Position numbers and translations under genes: made by a program. DNA of 42,551 bases from Pontibacterium sp049599735 (GTDB taxonomy: Bacteria > Pseudomonadota > Gammaproteobacteria > Pseudomonadales > Balneatricaceae), in NCBI GenBank assembly GCA_049599735.1, contig JBMYOX010000025.1, forward strand, positions 1 to 42,551, written 5' to 3'. Every line of letters starts with the position of its first letter. Position 1 is the stretch's first letter. A model generated the notes under the pieces. That model worked only from the letters and a program-made list of their open reading frames with translations. It ran no database searches and was not told the DNA's origin. This document shows, one piece after another, positions 33,001 through 42,070 of the stretch.

Positions 33001-34209
33001 CTTACCTATACTATTACTTCAGGCTTATCCGAAGGTGAGGGTTCTGTTGTTAACAATAACGATGGCACTTTCAGCTTTGTGCCCGGTGATGATTTCCAAG
33101 ATCTGGTTAAAGGCGAAAGCCGCGACGTGACGTTCACCTATACCGCAGCGGATGAGACAGGAAATGTTTCCAGCGCTGCTTTGGTGACAATTACGGTTAA
33201 TGGGGAAGCCGAGGATGAAGTTGACCTGCTGGATCTTCGTAATGCACAGGTAAGTGGCAACGAGTTGACAGTGGAAGTCTGGTTTAATGGTGCAAGCGAA
33301 GCGCCGGTGGGGGCCCTAGGCTGGACTCTTAATCTCATGGATCAACAAGGGCTTGTTATAAATGGCTCGCTTATCGCAAGCCAGCCTGATTTTGATCTGG
33401 TGTTTGCAGGTCTGGGCCTGACATCTAATGACGTTAATGACAGCTTTGTTATTACCGGCAGTGGGGTGCTGGACACTGAAATCCAATTGGGCTCTTTTAC
33501 TTACCAGCTCCCCGTGGGTACTGATTACGATGGATTGTGTGTTGATCTGAGCAATGCGACGGCAGGCATTGTACAGTCGGATGAATCTTTGCTGGAGATC
33601 GCTCTTGCGGATGAGTCGATAATCTCGACCTCTGGTTTTAGCATTGATGGCATAGTTTCTTTTTGGGCTGATGATAGTGTGATGGATGGTGTAATCATCG
33701 AACTTCTGGACAATGCGGGTAACCGGGTAGATGTACAAACAACCAATGCGCAGGGTGCTTACCAGTTTGATGAAGTGGCAAAGGGTGAGTATCAACTTTC
33801 CTTAAGCCTGACGGCACAGGAAAATAATACTGATGCCGTGACAGCTGTTGATGCCTCGACAGTGGCCCGAATGGCAGTCGATCTGATGCAGAATGCTGGT
33901 GAGTATCAAAAAATAGCGGCTGATGTTGATGGTGATGGCTCTGTCAGCGCTGTGGATGCCAGTATGATTGCTCGCCAGGCGGTGGGGTTGATTGAGCCAG
34001 GTAGCTGGAAACTGGTGCCAGAGTTGGATGCTCAATATCTTGCTGAATTAGCGGCAGACCCCGATAATGATTCCAGCGTGGTGTTAACCGATGTACATAC
34101 TAACCTGCAAGTTTCGGATGATATTAGCGGCATTAACTATGTGGCGGTCTTACCGGGTGATGTGAATGGTAGCTGGCAGGATACCCTGGAGCCCCTGGCT
34201 GTAGGTTAA
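30073..34209 (+). CDS. 1378-residue repeat protein: twin seven-blade repeat arrays, cadherin-like domains, cohesin/dockerin-like tail
   Basis: A very acidic, Gly/Asp-rich protein of a secreted or surface type. Residues 7-407 are a 58-residue repeat (LVNTHT..Q..PSVTGL.DGGFVVTW...D.ATGD....GISGQRFDA.GNAVGDEF) present as six full units plus the two halves of a seventh. About 418-525 is a cadherin/VCBS-like domain (APEV..GTEDD...DGDAL.YTIT). The whole block repeats at 529-1050. A cohesin-like beta domain (~1055-1185), an SdrD-B-like domain (~1190-1245) and a dockerin-like pair of calcium loops (TAVDASTVARMAVDL; DVDGDGSVSAVDASMIARQAVGL, ~1251-1310) follow. There is no signal peptide, and an in-frame stop at 30049 excludes a longer start; GGGAG precedes ATG. 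No type I secretion genes lie within the window. The function is probably adhesion or matrix. Confidence 0.85.
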   Translation: MEQTTPTDNGYITVWDSPGQDGSFYGVYGQRYDSSDNPIGAEFQINTHTYWDQNGATVTGLKDGGFVVTWWGEDSATGDASGAGISGQRFGADGNAVGDEFLVNTHTSNDQYAPSVTGLSDGGFVVAWFGSDPATDDGSEEGISGQRFSADGNAVGDEFLVNTHTNNSQTSPSVAGLRDGGYVVTWHGEDSATGDASRYGISGQRFGADGNAVGDEFLVNTHTNNSQTSSSVTGLSTGGFVVAWVSYDSATGDAFAGISGQRFDASGNAVGTEFLVNAYTNNVQSTPSVTGLSDGGFVVTWQSQDTTTGDASYTGIAGQRFDVDGNAVGDEFLVNTHTDNRQYDPSVSGLSDGGVVVTWWGYGSDAGDTSGTGVYGQHFDAVGNKVGEEFLVNTHIAESQGRPDIATQGYSPVYESEIIIHQAPEVGDLTVVGTEDDTAITERFNGTDVDGDALIYTITSDLSEGEGSVVNNNDGTFSFTPGDDFQDLNDGESRDVSFTYIATDTKGNVSNTANVTLTVNGLTDTNTVTDNGYVVVWASKGQDGSDYGIYGQRYDSADNPSGDEFKVNTHTTSYQDFPSVASLRDGGFVVTWDGYDPATGDTFANGIAGQRFDVDGNAVGDEFLVNTHREGSQAEPSVTGLVDGGFVVTWYGNDSATGDTSRYGTSGQRFDASGNTVGDEFLVNTHTDHSQFQTSVAGLGDGGFVVTWYGYDIATGDTSGSGISGQRFDTDGNKVGGEFLVNTHIDNGQYNSSVAGLNNGGFVVTWYSHDNATGDTSETGIFGQRFDAAGNAMGAEFLINSHTENGQADPSVTSLRDGGFVVTWRSYDNATGDLSQSGISGQRFDASGNAVGDEFLVNSFTDGYQLSPSVTGLGDGGFLVTWYGYDSASGDASTTGISAQRFDAEGNKVGNEFLVNTHTDNAQESPDIATLGYSPVFDSSITSNQAPEVSDITASGTEDDAEITADFDGVDADGDALTYTITSGLSEGEGSVVNNNDGTFSFVPGDDFQDLVKGESRDVTFTYTAADETGNVSSAALVTITVNGEAEDEVDLLDLRNAQVSGNELTVEVWFNGASEAPVGALGWTLNLMDQQGLVINGSLIASQPDFDLVFAGLGLTSNDVNDSFVITGSGVLDTEIQLGSFTYQLPVGTDYDGLCVDLSNATAGIVQSDESLLEIALADESIISTSGFSIDGIVSFWADDSVMDGVIIELLDNAGNRVDVQTTNAQGAYQFDEVAKGEYQLSLSLTAQENNTDAVTAVDASTVARMAVDLMQNAGEYQKIAADVDGDGSVSAVDASMIARQAVGLIEPGSWKLVPELDAQYLAELAADPDNDSSVVLTDVHTNLQVSDDISGINYVAVLPGDVNGSWQDTLEPLAVG
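30091..31293 (+). repeat. Coding repeat array 1 (58-residue units)
   Basis: Residues 7-407. An initial part-unit (equivalent to unit positions 19-58), six full units (the fourth is 57 residues) and a final part-unit (positions 1-18) add up to seven, circularly permuted. Confidence 0.85.
31657..32862 (+). repeat. Coding repeat array 2 (58-residue units)
   Basis: Residues 529-930. Same construction as array 1: part-unit, six full 58-residue units, closing part-unit. The two arrays are offset by about 1566-1569 bp. Confidence 0.85.
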
Positions 34210-34240
34210 AGCGTGCTTTAAATCCTGATTGTACAATTCT

Positions 34241-34274
34241 AAAAAGCCTTGAGGTAAACCCTCGAGGCTTTTTT
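34241..34274 (+). terminator. Intrinsic terminator after the repeat-protein gene
   Basis: A 14-bp stem (AAAAAGCCTTGAGG / CCTCGAGGCTTTTT, one G-U) with a short loop and a T run. Confidence 0.88.
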
Positions 34275-34478
34275 GTTTGTGAAACCCGACACCTTCAATC
34301 ATGACTTTTAGCGAAGTACATAACCACCTGTCTAAAGTATATAGCCACTGTGTCCCCATGGCTTATTCCTAATCTGCTATTAAATGATTACTGTTTTAAC
34401 TGTTTGCATAGACTCCAGATATCAGGCTAGCATTGCTCGTTAGTGATTTTTAGCCTGATTCTATTTTGAGGTTATCTA

Positions 34479-35768
34479 ATGAGAACGATAGTGATAGTTG
34501 GTGGCGGAGCCGGTGGGCTGGAGTTGGCGACCAGGCTTGGTCATAAGCTTGGCAAAAAACAGCAGGCTAAAATCATCCTGGTTGATAAAAACCGTAACCA
34601 TATCTGGAAGCCTTTGTTACATGAAGTGGCTACCGGGTCTTTGGATATTAATACTGATGGTGTGGTTTACCGGGCGCATTCCAGCGCACATTATTACCAG
34701 TTTCAGCTGGGTTGTATGGTGGGCCTGGATCAGGCAGCCAAAACAATTCAGCTGCAGGCTCTTTTTGATGAAGAAGATAAAGTGGTGCTGCCGAAACGGG
34801 AAATTGCTTACGATATCCTGGTAATGGCGGTGGGCAGTGTCAGTAATGATTTTGGTACGCCTGGCGTGGCAGACAACTGCTTTTTCCTGGATTCACATCA
34901 GCAGGCGGAGCGCTTTCATCGTTCGTTACTGAATCATTTTTTGCGTATCAATCAGCAATCACCTGAAAGTTCGCTAAATCTGGCAATTGTAGGGGGTGGT
35001 GCAACAGGGGTTGAACTGGCGGCGGAGCTATATCATGTTGCTGAATTACTCAAAATGTACGGTATGCCTGAGATGTCTGCAAAACGGCTGAAAATATCGC
35101 TCATTGAAGCAGGCCCCCGAATTTTGCCTGCTTTGCCGGTGCGGATTGCGCTTTCAGCAAAACGTGAGCTGGCCAGGTTGGGTGTCAGAATCCATGAAGG
35201 TACACGTGTTACCAGTGCTGATGTTGAAGGGTTTGTCACTGATGAAGGTCAGCGAATTCCAGCAGATCTTAGTGTCTGGGCCGCAGGGGTTAAAGCCCCT
35301 TCATTTATAGACAAACTGGCTTTTTTTGAAACAAATCGTAGCGGGCAGATTGTTGTTAAACCCAGCTTACAAAGCACGGTTGATGATGAGATTTATGTGA
35401 TAGGGGACTGTTGTGCCTGTGAGCAGCCTGATGGTTCCTGGGTACCGCCAAGGGCGCAATCAGCGCATCAGATGGCAACACTGGTCTACAAAAATATATT
35501 GCTGAGTCAGCAGAATCAACCGCTAAAAAGCTACGTCTATAAAGACCACGGCTCTTTAGTGAATCTGAGTAAATACAGCACGGTTGGCAGTTTAATGGGG
35601 AACTTAATGAAGGGTTCTATGTTTGTGGAGGGGCGTATTGCAAGGCTGGTTTATATCTCGTTATACAGAATGCACCAAGTCGCCATACATGGCTGGCTTA
35701 AGGCGTCTGCGGTTATGCTGGCGCAAAAAATTGGCAATGCGGTTAAACCCAAAATGAAATTGCATTAA
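34479..35768 (+). CDS. ndh: Type II NADH dehydrogenase
   Basis: A single-subunit, non-proton-pumping NADH:quinone oxidoreductase (NDH-2), 429 residues, on the cytoplasmic face of the membrane. FAD-binding motif VIVGGGAGGLELATRLG is at the N terminus, NADH-binding motif AIVGGGATGVELAAEL is near 170-185, and the third flavin motif is EIYVIGDCCACEQPDG. The C-terminal ~100 residues (SLVNLSKYSTVGSLMGNL.., ARLVYISLYRMHQVAIHGWLKA) form the amphipathic membrane anchor. It faces icd convergently across a shared hairpin. Confidence 0.95.
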   Translation: MRTIVIVGGGAGGLELATRLGHKLGKKQQAKIILVDKNRNHIWKPLLHEVATGSLDINTDGVVYRAHSSAHYYQFQLGCMVGLDQAAKTIQLQALFDEEDKVVLPKREIAYDILVMAVGSVSNDFGTPGVADNCFFLDSHQQAERFHRSLLNHFLRINQQSPESSLNLAIVGGGATGVELAAELYHVAELLKMYGMPEMSAKRLKISLIEAGPRILPALPVRIALSAKRELARLGVRIHEGTRVTSADVEGFVTDEGQRIPADLSVWAAGVKAPSFIDKLAFFETNRSGQIVVKPSLQSTVDDEIYVIGDCCACEQPDGSWVPPRAQSAHQMATLVYKNILLSQQNQPLKSYVYKDHGSLVNLSKYSTVGSLMGNLMKGSMFVEGRIARLVYISLYRMHQVAIHGWLKASAVMLAQKIGNAVKPKMKLH

Positions 35769-35784
35769 AGATACAGGTTAAACT

Positions 35785-35820
35785 AAAAAGCCCGGAATCA
35801 CTTAGCGATCCCGGGCTTTA
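35785..35820 (-). terminator. Terminator between ndh and icd, stronger for icd
   Basis: A hairpin with AAAGCCCGG/CCGGGCTTT core. In the minus-strand RNA, two further positions become G-U pairs, giving about 15 bp followed by a T-rich tract. In the plus-strand RNA the same positions are A-C mismatches, so it is biased to icd. Confidence 0.8.
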
Positions 35821-35849
35821 TTGCTTCTAATCTCTCTGTTCAGGAGAAA

Positions 35850-38078
35850 TTATGCGTTAGCAGCAGCCAGCGCAGCGTTCAGTGTTTCACTTGGACGCAT
35901 CACTTTCTTAACGGTTTCACGTTTAGCGTGGTAGTAACCATCCAGTTCAGCAGGGCGACCCTGTGCAGCGGCCAGCTCAGCGATGATCTGATCTTCGTTA
36001 TCAGTCAGTGCTTTTGCCAGTGGTGCAAACTCTGCAGCCAGTTCAGCATCTTCAGTCTGTGCAGCCGTTGCCTGTGCCCAGTACATGCCCAGATAGAAGT
36101 GGCTGCCACGGTTGTCCAGCTCACCGGTTTTACGGGAAGGTGATTTGTTCTCTTCCAGCAATTTGCCGGTTGCCGCATCCAGTGTTTTAGCCAGGACAGC
36201 AGCACGCGGGTTATCATTTTTTATACCCATGTCTTCCAAAGAAACGGCCAGTGCCAGGAACTCACCCAGAGAATCCCAACGCAGGTGGTTTTCTTCTTCA
36301 ACCTGCTGTACGTGTTTAGGCGCAGAACCGCCCGCACCTGTTTCGTACATACCGCCGCCTTTCAGCATAGGTACAACAGACAGCATCTTCGCAGAAGTGC
36401 CCAGCTCAATGATTGGGAACAGATCGGTCAGGTAGTCACGCAGTACGTTACCGGTAACGGAGATAGTGTCTTTACCACGTACTAAGCGGTCCATGCTGTA
36501 ACGGATCGCCTGGCTGTAAGATTTGACGGAGATCTCAAGGCCTTCTGTATCGTGATCTTTCAGGTACTCTTTAACTTTTTTGGTCAGCTCAAGATCGTGT
36601 GGACGTTCCTGATCCAGCCAGAAGATAGCAGGTGTGTCAGACTGACGTGCACGGGTCACCGCCAGTTTAACCCAGTCGCGTACAGGCTCATCTTTGGTCT
36701 GACATGCACGCCAGATATCGCCTTTCTCAACGTCGTGCTGCATCAGTACAGTGCCGTCTGCAGCAACAACGCGCATTACACCGTCTTCAGTTTCAAAGGT
36801 TTTATCGTGAGAACCGTATTCTTCTGCTTTCTTAGCCATCAGGCCAACGTTAGGTACGGAACCGATTGTTGTTGGGTCGAATGCGCCATTGGTTTTACAG
36901 AAGTTGATCATGTCCTGATAGATACGTGCGTAAGTGCGCTCTGGCATCACCGCTTTAGTATCTTTTGGACGACCATCAGGGCCCCACATTTTGCCGCCGT
37001 TACGGATCATGGCAGGCATGGAAGCATCAACGATAACGTCGGAAGGTACGTGCAGGTTGGTGATACCTTTAACGGAATCAACCATTGCCATTTCTGGGCG
37101 GTGCTCGTGGCAGGCGTGGATCGCTTCTTCGATCTCTTCGCGCTTAGAGCGTGGCAGGGTAGCAATCTTGTCGTATACGCTGCCAATACCGTTATTCGGG
37201 TTAACACCCAGCTCGGCGAACAGGTCTGCGTATTTTTCGAACAGCTCTTTATAGAAAACGGTTACCGCGTGACCGAATACAATCGGGTGGGAAACTTTCA
37301 TCATGGTCGCTTTAACGTGCAGAGACCACATAACACCGGTTTCCTGAGCATCGTTCAGGCTTTCTTCAAAGAAAGCACGCAGTGCTTTGCAGCTCATGCG
37401 CATGCTGTCCAGAATTTCACCTTTTTCCAGGCTCAGTTCTTTCTTAACAGTTACATCGCCGTCAGGGGCTACGAATTCGATACGGACATCGCCAGCGTCT
37501 GCCATCGTGATGGACTGTTCGCTGGAGAAGAAATCACCTTCACGCATGTAGTCAGCGTGGGTGCGGGATGCTTTGCTCCATTTACCCATAGAATGTGGGA
37601 ATTTACGGGCGAAGGCTTTAACAGCACCCGGTGCACGGCGGTCAGAGTTACCTTCACGCAGTACCGGGTTTACAGCAGAGCCTGAAATTTTGGAGAAGCG
37701 TGCCTGAATGTCTTTCTCTTCGTCAGTTTCAGGTGCTTCCGGGTAATCAGGAATGTTGTAGCCCTGTGCCTGAAGCTCAGCAATACAAGCTTTTAGCTGA
37801 GGAATAGAAGCACTGATGTTTGGCAATTTAACGATATTAGCTTTTGGATCTTGTGTTAATGCACCCAGAAACGCCAGGCCATCCTGTACTTTCTGATCGT
37901 CGGACAGGTTGTCGGGGAATGTAGACAGGATACGTCCGGCTAAAGAAATATCGGAAATTTTAACTTCGATGCCCGCAGCTGAGGTAAACGTGCGTACGAT
38001 TGGCAGCAGAGAAGCAGTTGCCAGTGCAGGTGCTTCATCCGTTAGTGTGTAGTAAATAGTATGCTCTGATGTAGTCAT
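35850..38078 (-). CDS. icd: Monomeric NADP-dependent isocitrate dehydrogenase
   Basis: TCA-cycle enzyme converting isocitrate to 2-oxoglutarate with NADPH. At 742 residues it is the large monomeric IDH-II type, not the dimeric ~416-residue type. Recognisable parts are MTTSEHTIYYTLTDEAPALAT at the start, FSKISGSAVNPVLREGNSDRRAP (substrate Ser/Asn/Arg cluster), DFFSSEQS, HLKATMMKVSHPIVFGH-like LHVKATMMKVSHPIVFGH, and IFWLDQERPHD near the coenzyme site. I start at 38078, where GGGGA precedes the ATG; the ATG 12 codons upstream gives a non-family extension. It is single, with its own terminator. Confidence 0.96.
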   Translation of the reverse strand: MTTSEHTIYYTLTDEAPALATASLLPIVRTFTSAAGIEVKISDISLAGRILSTFPDNLSDDQKVQDGLAFLGALTQDPKANIVKLPNISASIPQLKACIAELQAQGYNIPDYPEAPETDEEKDIQARFSKISGSAVNPVLREGNSDRRAPGAVKAFARKFPHSMGKWSKASRTHADYMREGDFFSSEQSITMADAGDVRIEFVAPDGDVTVKKELSLEKGEILDSMRMSCKALRAFFEESLNDAQETGVMWSLHVKATMMKVSHPIVFGHAVTVFYKELFEKYADLFAELGVNPNNGIGSVYDKIATLPRSKREEIEEAIHACHEHRPEMAMVDSVKGITNLHVPSDVIVDASMPAMIRNGGKMWGPDGRPKDTKAVMPERTYARIYQDMINFCKTNGAFDPTTIGSVPNVGLMAKKAEEYGSHDKTFETEDGVMRVVAADGTVLMQHDVEKGDIWRACQTKDEPVRDWVKLAVTRARQSDTPAIFWLDQERPHDLELTKKVKEYLKDHDTEGLEISVKSYSQAIRYSMDRLVRGKDTISVTGNVLRDYLTDLFPIIELGTSAKMLSVVPMLKGGGMYETGAGGSAPKHVQQVEEENHLRWDSLGEFLALAVSLEDMGIKNDNPRAAVLAKTLDAATGKLLEENKSPSRKTGELDNRGSHFYLGMYWAQATAAQTEDAELAAEFAPLAKALTDNEDQIIAELAAAQGRPAELDGYYHAKRETVKKVMRPSETLNAALAAANA

Positions 38079-38404
38079 TCTTATCCCCAAGTATTTATGG
38101 CTTCGGATGGCCATAGTCTTAACAAAAGGTGACTTTTGGTCGCCTTTATCCGCAGCGTCTGGATCTTCTTCGTTCTAATTATCGCGATGTAGTATACAGA
38201 AAAAGCCGGAGGATTTGTATTCGGAATTATTGCACTAAAGGCTAATAAACTATGGTGGATGCCCCGTAATAGCAGGGGATTTTGTGATCTGCATCGTGGA
38301 AAAAAGATGTAGATTTTTTACAGATTTTTATCGCAGGGTAAAATGTAAACGCCAGAGCCGGGCAGGGAGCCCTGAGGCCGGGACTCTGGCAAGCAGGGGT
38401 TTGC
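38079..38404. other. Spacer between icd and trhO
   Basis: 326 bp with no convincing gene. It contains the icd promoter on the minus strand, which I could not fix, and a GC-rich hairpin annotated separately near the trhO end. Confidence 0.6.
38351..38390 (-). terminator. GC-rich hairpin downstream of trhO
   Basis: GCCAGAG...CTCTGGC encloses CCGG...CCGG and an inner CAGG/CCTG pair. On the minus strand it is followed by GTTTACATTTT, so it is a plausible but imperfect terminator. Confidence 0.5.
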
Positions 38405-39388
38405 TTACTTTGACTTTTGACGCTGGGATTCACGAAAAGCCTGTTTAGCCTTGCGGTGTGCGTCTATGGTCACTTGTACATCACTGCCGATATGGGCTTC
38501 GCCGCGTGCTTTTGCCAGATTCATCTGTAGTTCACGCTGTTTGAAACGTTCACGCTGCGCATCGGTATATTGGTTCACACAATGAGGGCAGCTAACACCC
38601 TGAACATAAGCGTCTGTTTCTTTGTCAGCTTCTGTGATTGGATAGCGACAGGCATGACACTGGTCATACTGACCTTTATCCAGTTGGTGGTTAACAGCTA
38701 CCCGGCTATCAAACACAAAACATTCCCCTTCCCACAAAGTTTCTTCTTCCGGTACTTCTTCCAGATACTTCAGGATGCCGCCTTCAAGGTGGTAAACCTC
38801 CTCAAAACCTTGTTCTTTAAGATAAGCGGTCGACTTCTCACAGCGGATACCGCCGGTGCAGAACATCGCAACTTTTTTGTTCTTGTCCGGATTCAGGTTG
38901 TCTTTTACGTATTGCGGAAACTCGCGAAACGTTTGGGTACTGGGATTAAGCGCGCCCTGAAAGGTGCCAATTTGTACTTCGTAATCATTACGTGTATCGA
39001 CCAGTACAACGTCGGGATCAGAAATCAGCGCATTCCAGTCTGCTGGCTTTACGTAAGTGCCAACTACTTTTTTGGGATCTATGCCCTCGACGCCCATCGT
39101 GACAATTTCTTTTTTGAGTTTCACTTTTGTACGGTGAAAAGGCATTGCCTGTTCAAAGGATTCTTTGTAAACAATGTCCTGAAGGCGAGGGTCCTGCTGT
39201 AGCCATAACAACAAGCTGTTAATGGCCTCCCGGCTGCCAGCAACCGTACCATTGATCCCTTCCGCTGCCAGTAAAAGTGTACCGCGCACCTGATGCTGCT
39301 CCATCACGTTCATTAACGGGGTACGGATTTCCTGGTAATCGGGCAGTGAAACAAATTTGTACATCGCGCAAATGACGACCTGGGACAT
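38405..39388 (-). CDS. trhO: tRNA uridine(34) hydroxylase TrhO (rhodanese family, YceA)
   Basis: Oxygen-dependent hydroxylase forming 5-hydroxyuridine at tRNA wobble position 34, the precursor of cmo5U/mo5U. It has 327 residues: an acylphosphatase-like N-terminal domain (FRGTLLLA-type QVRGTLLLAAEGINGTVAG), a rhodanese domain with active loop CTGGIRC (C177 to C183) and VLVDTRNDYEVQIGTFQGA, and a C-terminal zinc-finger-like part (C..C in QCHACRYPI and SCPHC). The length and all marks are normal for the family. Confidence 0.95.
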   Translation of the reverse strand: MSQVVICAMYKFVSLPDYQEIRTPLMNVMEQHQVRGTLLLAAEGINGTVAGSREAINSLLLWLQQDPRLQDIVYKESFEQAMPFHRTKVKLKKEIVTMGVEGIDPKKVVGTYVKPADWNALISDPDVVLVDTRNDYEVQIGTFQGALNPSTQTFREFPQYVKDNLNPDKNKKVAMFCTGGIRCEKSTAYLKEQGFEEVYHLEGGILKYLEEVPEEETLWEGECFVFDSRVAVNHQLDKGQYDQCHACRYPITEADKETDAYVQGVSCPHCVNQYTDAQRERFKQRELQMNLAKARGEAHIGSDVQVTIDAHRKAKQAFRESQRQKSK

Positions 39389-39626
39389 TGTGATTCCTCA
39401 ACAGGTAATGAGAATAATTATTAATGTCATTTTAACGGGTGTGCAGGGCCGTGCCTATTAAAATCTAAAACTGTAAAACTCAGAGCACGCAGGAACAGGT
39501 TGGTATCCCGCTAAGGACCAAGGTATATTTCTCAAAGTTGAACGAGCAGGACTAAACTGATTGTAGAGAGGTTATTGCATTCAGGTTGCATTCATTCAGG
39601 CAGCACAAAGGGTAGCAGGAGGCTAA

Positions 39627-41960
39627 ATGCAAAGATCAATGGTGCGATTGCTGTGGCTATTAACTGCACTGACCTTAGTCGTGCTGGTAAGTGCTTTTGC
39701 ATTATTACCTTGGGCTGCACGGCATACAGTGGGCACCTGGCTGGGTGAACAGGGCTTTACAAACGTAACCTTTGAGATGGGGCGCCCGTCCTGGAATAAG
39801 ATCACTATTGAGCAGCTGAGCTTAAAAAAAGAAGACAATCTTGAAGATACCACCCTGGAAACAGGGCCGGTGGTGATCCGGTATAGCCCCCTGAAATTAC
39901 TTCTGCAGCAACAGCTAGATCTTGTTGAAATGCCGGGTTCAAAACTCAGTATTAGCTATAAAGCAGTTTCTCCAGAGTCTAACGCCAGCAGACAACCGGA
40001 TCAGGCACTGGATCTGTCCGCTGCTCTGCCCAGTCTTTGGTTAAGCCAGTTGCCCAGTGACCTGATACGTATTGGTGAGCTTAAAGTCCATTTTGACTAC
40101 CCGGAAGACCAGCCCGACTGGACATTGATAGGGTCTTTACTGGTAGAAGGCCAGGCACTTTATAGTCGGGTACAATTTGTCCGGGAGTCACAGGATCTGG
40201 GCTGGGCAGATCTTGAACTCGATCAGAATAATCAGTTGCATTTTCGCTTACTGTACGAAGACGAGCCTTTTCTGCAGGTTGACGGCGAATTAAGCCAGAC
40301 CGATCGTTTCAGGATTAGTGCTACCCATCATCTTGACGGCAAAGGTTTTAGTCGCTGGATCAACGAGCTTTTACCAGAAATGTCTCAACTACCGGCTATT
40401 GACGGGGTGTTGACGGCTACCGGGGTCTCAGAATTGCCTTTGCTGGCGGCTTCATCACCGGAACGTCTGCTATTACAGTTAAAAACCGCTCAGCAACTTA
40501 ACGCGCAATTAAGCACTGATAAACTTTCTGACACTATTGGCCAGGCTTATGCTGAGTTTGAAGGCCAGTTAAAGCTTAACCAAGGTAACTTAAGCTTATC
40601 GCTTTTTGAAAGTAGCCAGATAAAATTGAAACAACTCAGCCTGCCTGAAATGGATATCGCGGGCCTGATTGTCGACCTGCAAAGCCCGTTAGAGATCGAA
40701 GCAGGCCTTGATTCACTTCATCACCCGCACATCCAGCCCCTGGCACTTCTGCTGACGAGCGATTCGATTAAATACGCAACAGCAACGGTGGTAACTCGCC
40801 CACTGCTGTTAAGGCTTGATTCAGTGAATCTGGCACAGCATAGCTACACCGGCTCAGTTGCAACAAAAGTGATTAATATACGACTACCTGAACGGGTATT
40901 GCCTGAATTGTCAGTAAAGGCAGACTTTAATCTGAAAAAAAATACACTACGTAGCGGTTTGATTGTCAGTATGGTTGGCTTGCCCATCAGGCTCAGAATA
41001 AAGAGCACAACCCGATTATTATCAAAAAACACAGAGTTGGAATGGCAGGCTGATGGGATTAACCTGGCGGACATCGAGCACAAGTTGCGTAAGTATTTAC
41101 CGGAACTGCCGGCTGAACTGGCCATTAGCACGGGTATGCTGCATCACAGTGGGGTTGTGATGATTCAAAAAGGATCAGTTGAAGCCAGACTACAAAACGC
41201 TGTAGGTGATGCCGATATAACCTGGGACAAATTAGAGCTCAACAATATTAGCTGGCAATCGACGAGCCGGTTTGGCGCAGACGGACGTTTTACGGATGAA
41301 GGCCAATTAAATATCGGCAATTTACAAGCGGGTATTAACGTTGCTGATATAACGTCTGCCTATCGCTATGAATATGCTGACGCGAAAGGCGAGGCTGTCA
41401 ATACGATTAGCCTGGCATCCACCAAAGCGCGTGTCCTTGAAGGTATTATCGAAATAGCAGGTTTTAGTACACCTATTGGCACACCAAAAGTGGATACTTC
41501 AGTTTCTGTTACTGACCTGGATTTAGACGCACTGGTCAGCCTGGAGCGCCAACAGGGCTTATCGGGGAAAGGGAAGCTGTCAGGTGAGTTTCCCCTATAC
41601 TACGATGCCCAAGGGCTGAAAATTGCGAATGGCAGCCTGTATGGGTTAGCGCCGGGTGGAGAAATTCGTTTTCAACCGGATACAGCGGTACAGCAGTACG
41701 CAGCAAGCAATGCGGGATTGTCCATGGCGCTTAATGCCCTTGAGAATTTTAAATATGACACACTGGATATCAAATTGGATTATACGCCCAGTGGTATTGC
41801 TTACCTAAGAACACGACTTAAAGGGCACAATCCAGATTGGAATAATGGCCATCCGGTCGATTTTTCAATCAATATCGAAGAAGACGTACCAAGTTTAATA
41901 AAAACCCTGCAATTTACCGATGAATTGACGGAGAAGCTTGAAAAACGTTACCGTGAATAA
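39627..41960 (+). CDS. ydbH: YdbH-family intermembrane phospholipid transport protein
   Basis: An AsmA-like bridge protein thought to carry phospholipids between inner and outer membranes, redundant with TamB and YhdP in E. coli. It has 777 residues: one N-terminal membrane anchor (MVRLLWLLTALTLVVLVSAFALLPW), then a long all-beta periplasmic body of repeating amphipathic strands, as in the groove-forming RBG-type proteins. E. coli YdbH is about 100 residues longer. GGAGG lies ahead of the ATG. Identification rests as much on the following ynbE and ydbL genes as on sequence, since this family diverges fast. Confidence 0.88.
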   Translation: MQRSMVRLLWLLTALTLVVLVSAFALLPWAARHTVGTWLGEQGFTNVTFEMGRPSWNKITIEQLSLKKEDNLEDTTLETGPVVIRYSPLKLLLQQQLDLVEMPGSKLSISYKAVSPESNASRQPDQALDLSAALPSLWLSQLPSDLIRIGELKVHFDYPEDQPDWTLIGSLLVEGQALYSRVQFVRESQDLGWADLELDQNNQLHFRLLYEDEPFLQVDGELSQTDRFRISATHHLDGKGFSRWINELLPEMSQLPAIDGVLTATGVSELPLLAASSPERLLLQLKTAQQLNAQLSTDKLSDTIGQAYAEFEGQLKLNQGNLSLSLFESSQIKLKQLSLPEMDIAGLIVDLQSPLEIEAGLDSLHHPHIQPLALLLTSDSIKYATATVVTRPLLLRLDSVNLAQHSYTGSVATKVINIRLPERVLPELSVKADFNLKKNTLRSGLIVSMVGLPIRLRIKSTTRLLSKNTELEWQADGINLADIEHKLRKYLPELPAELAISTGMLHHSGVVMIQKGSVEARLQNAVGDADITWDKLELNNISWQSTSRFGADGRFTDEGQLNIGNLQAGINVADITSAYRYEYADAKGEAVNTISLASTKARVLEGIIEIAGFSTPIGTPKVDTSVSVTDLDLDALVSLERQQGLSGKGKLSGEFPLYYDAQGLKIANGSLYGLAPGGEIRFQPDTAVQQYAASNAGLSMALNALENFKYDTLDIKLDYTPSGIAYLRTRLKGHNPDWNNGHPVDFSINIEEDVPSLIKTLQFTDELTEKLEKRYRE

Positions 41961-42070
41961 TATTAAAAGTGTTTGATCGATTCGTTTTAGTCGGGTTGTT
42001 GTTTAGCGGTAATTTTTGCTGGTAACTGATTAGCAAATTTTTTAGAAGGTAACTTTTTTAGCAGGTAATC

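Noticed and set aside
36552..37685. Long open frame (about 377 codons) on the plus strand opposite icd
   Set aside because: It is antisense to the strongly conserved icd, has an implausible protein composition and no ribosome site; it is a shadow of the codon bias of icd.
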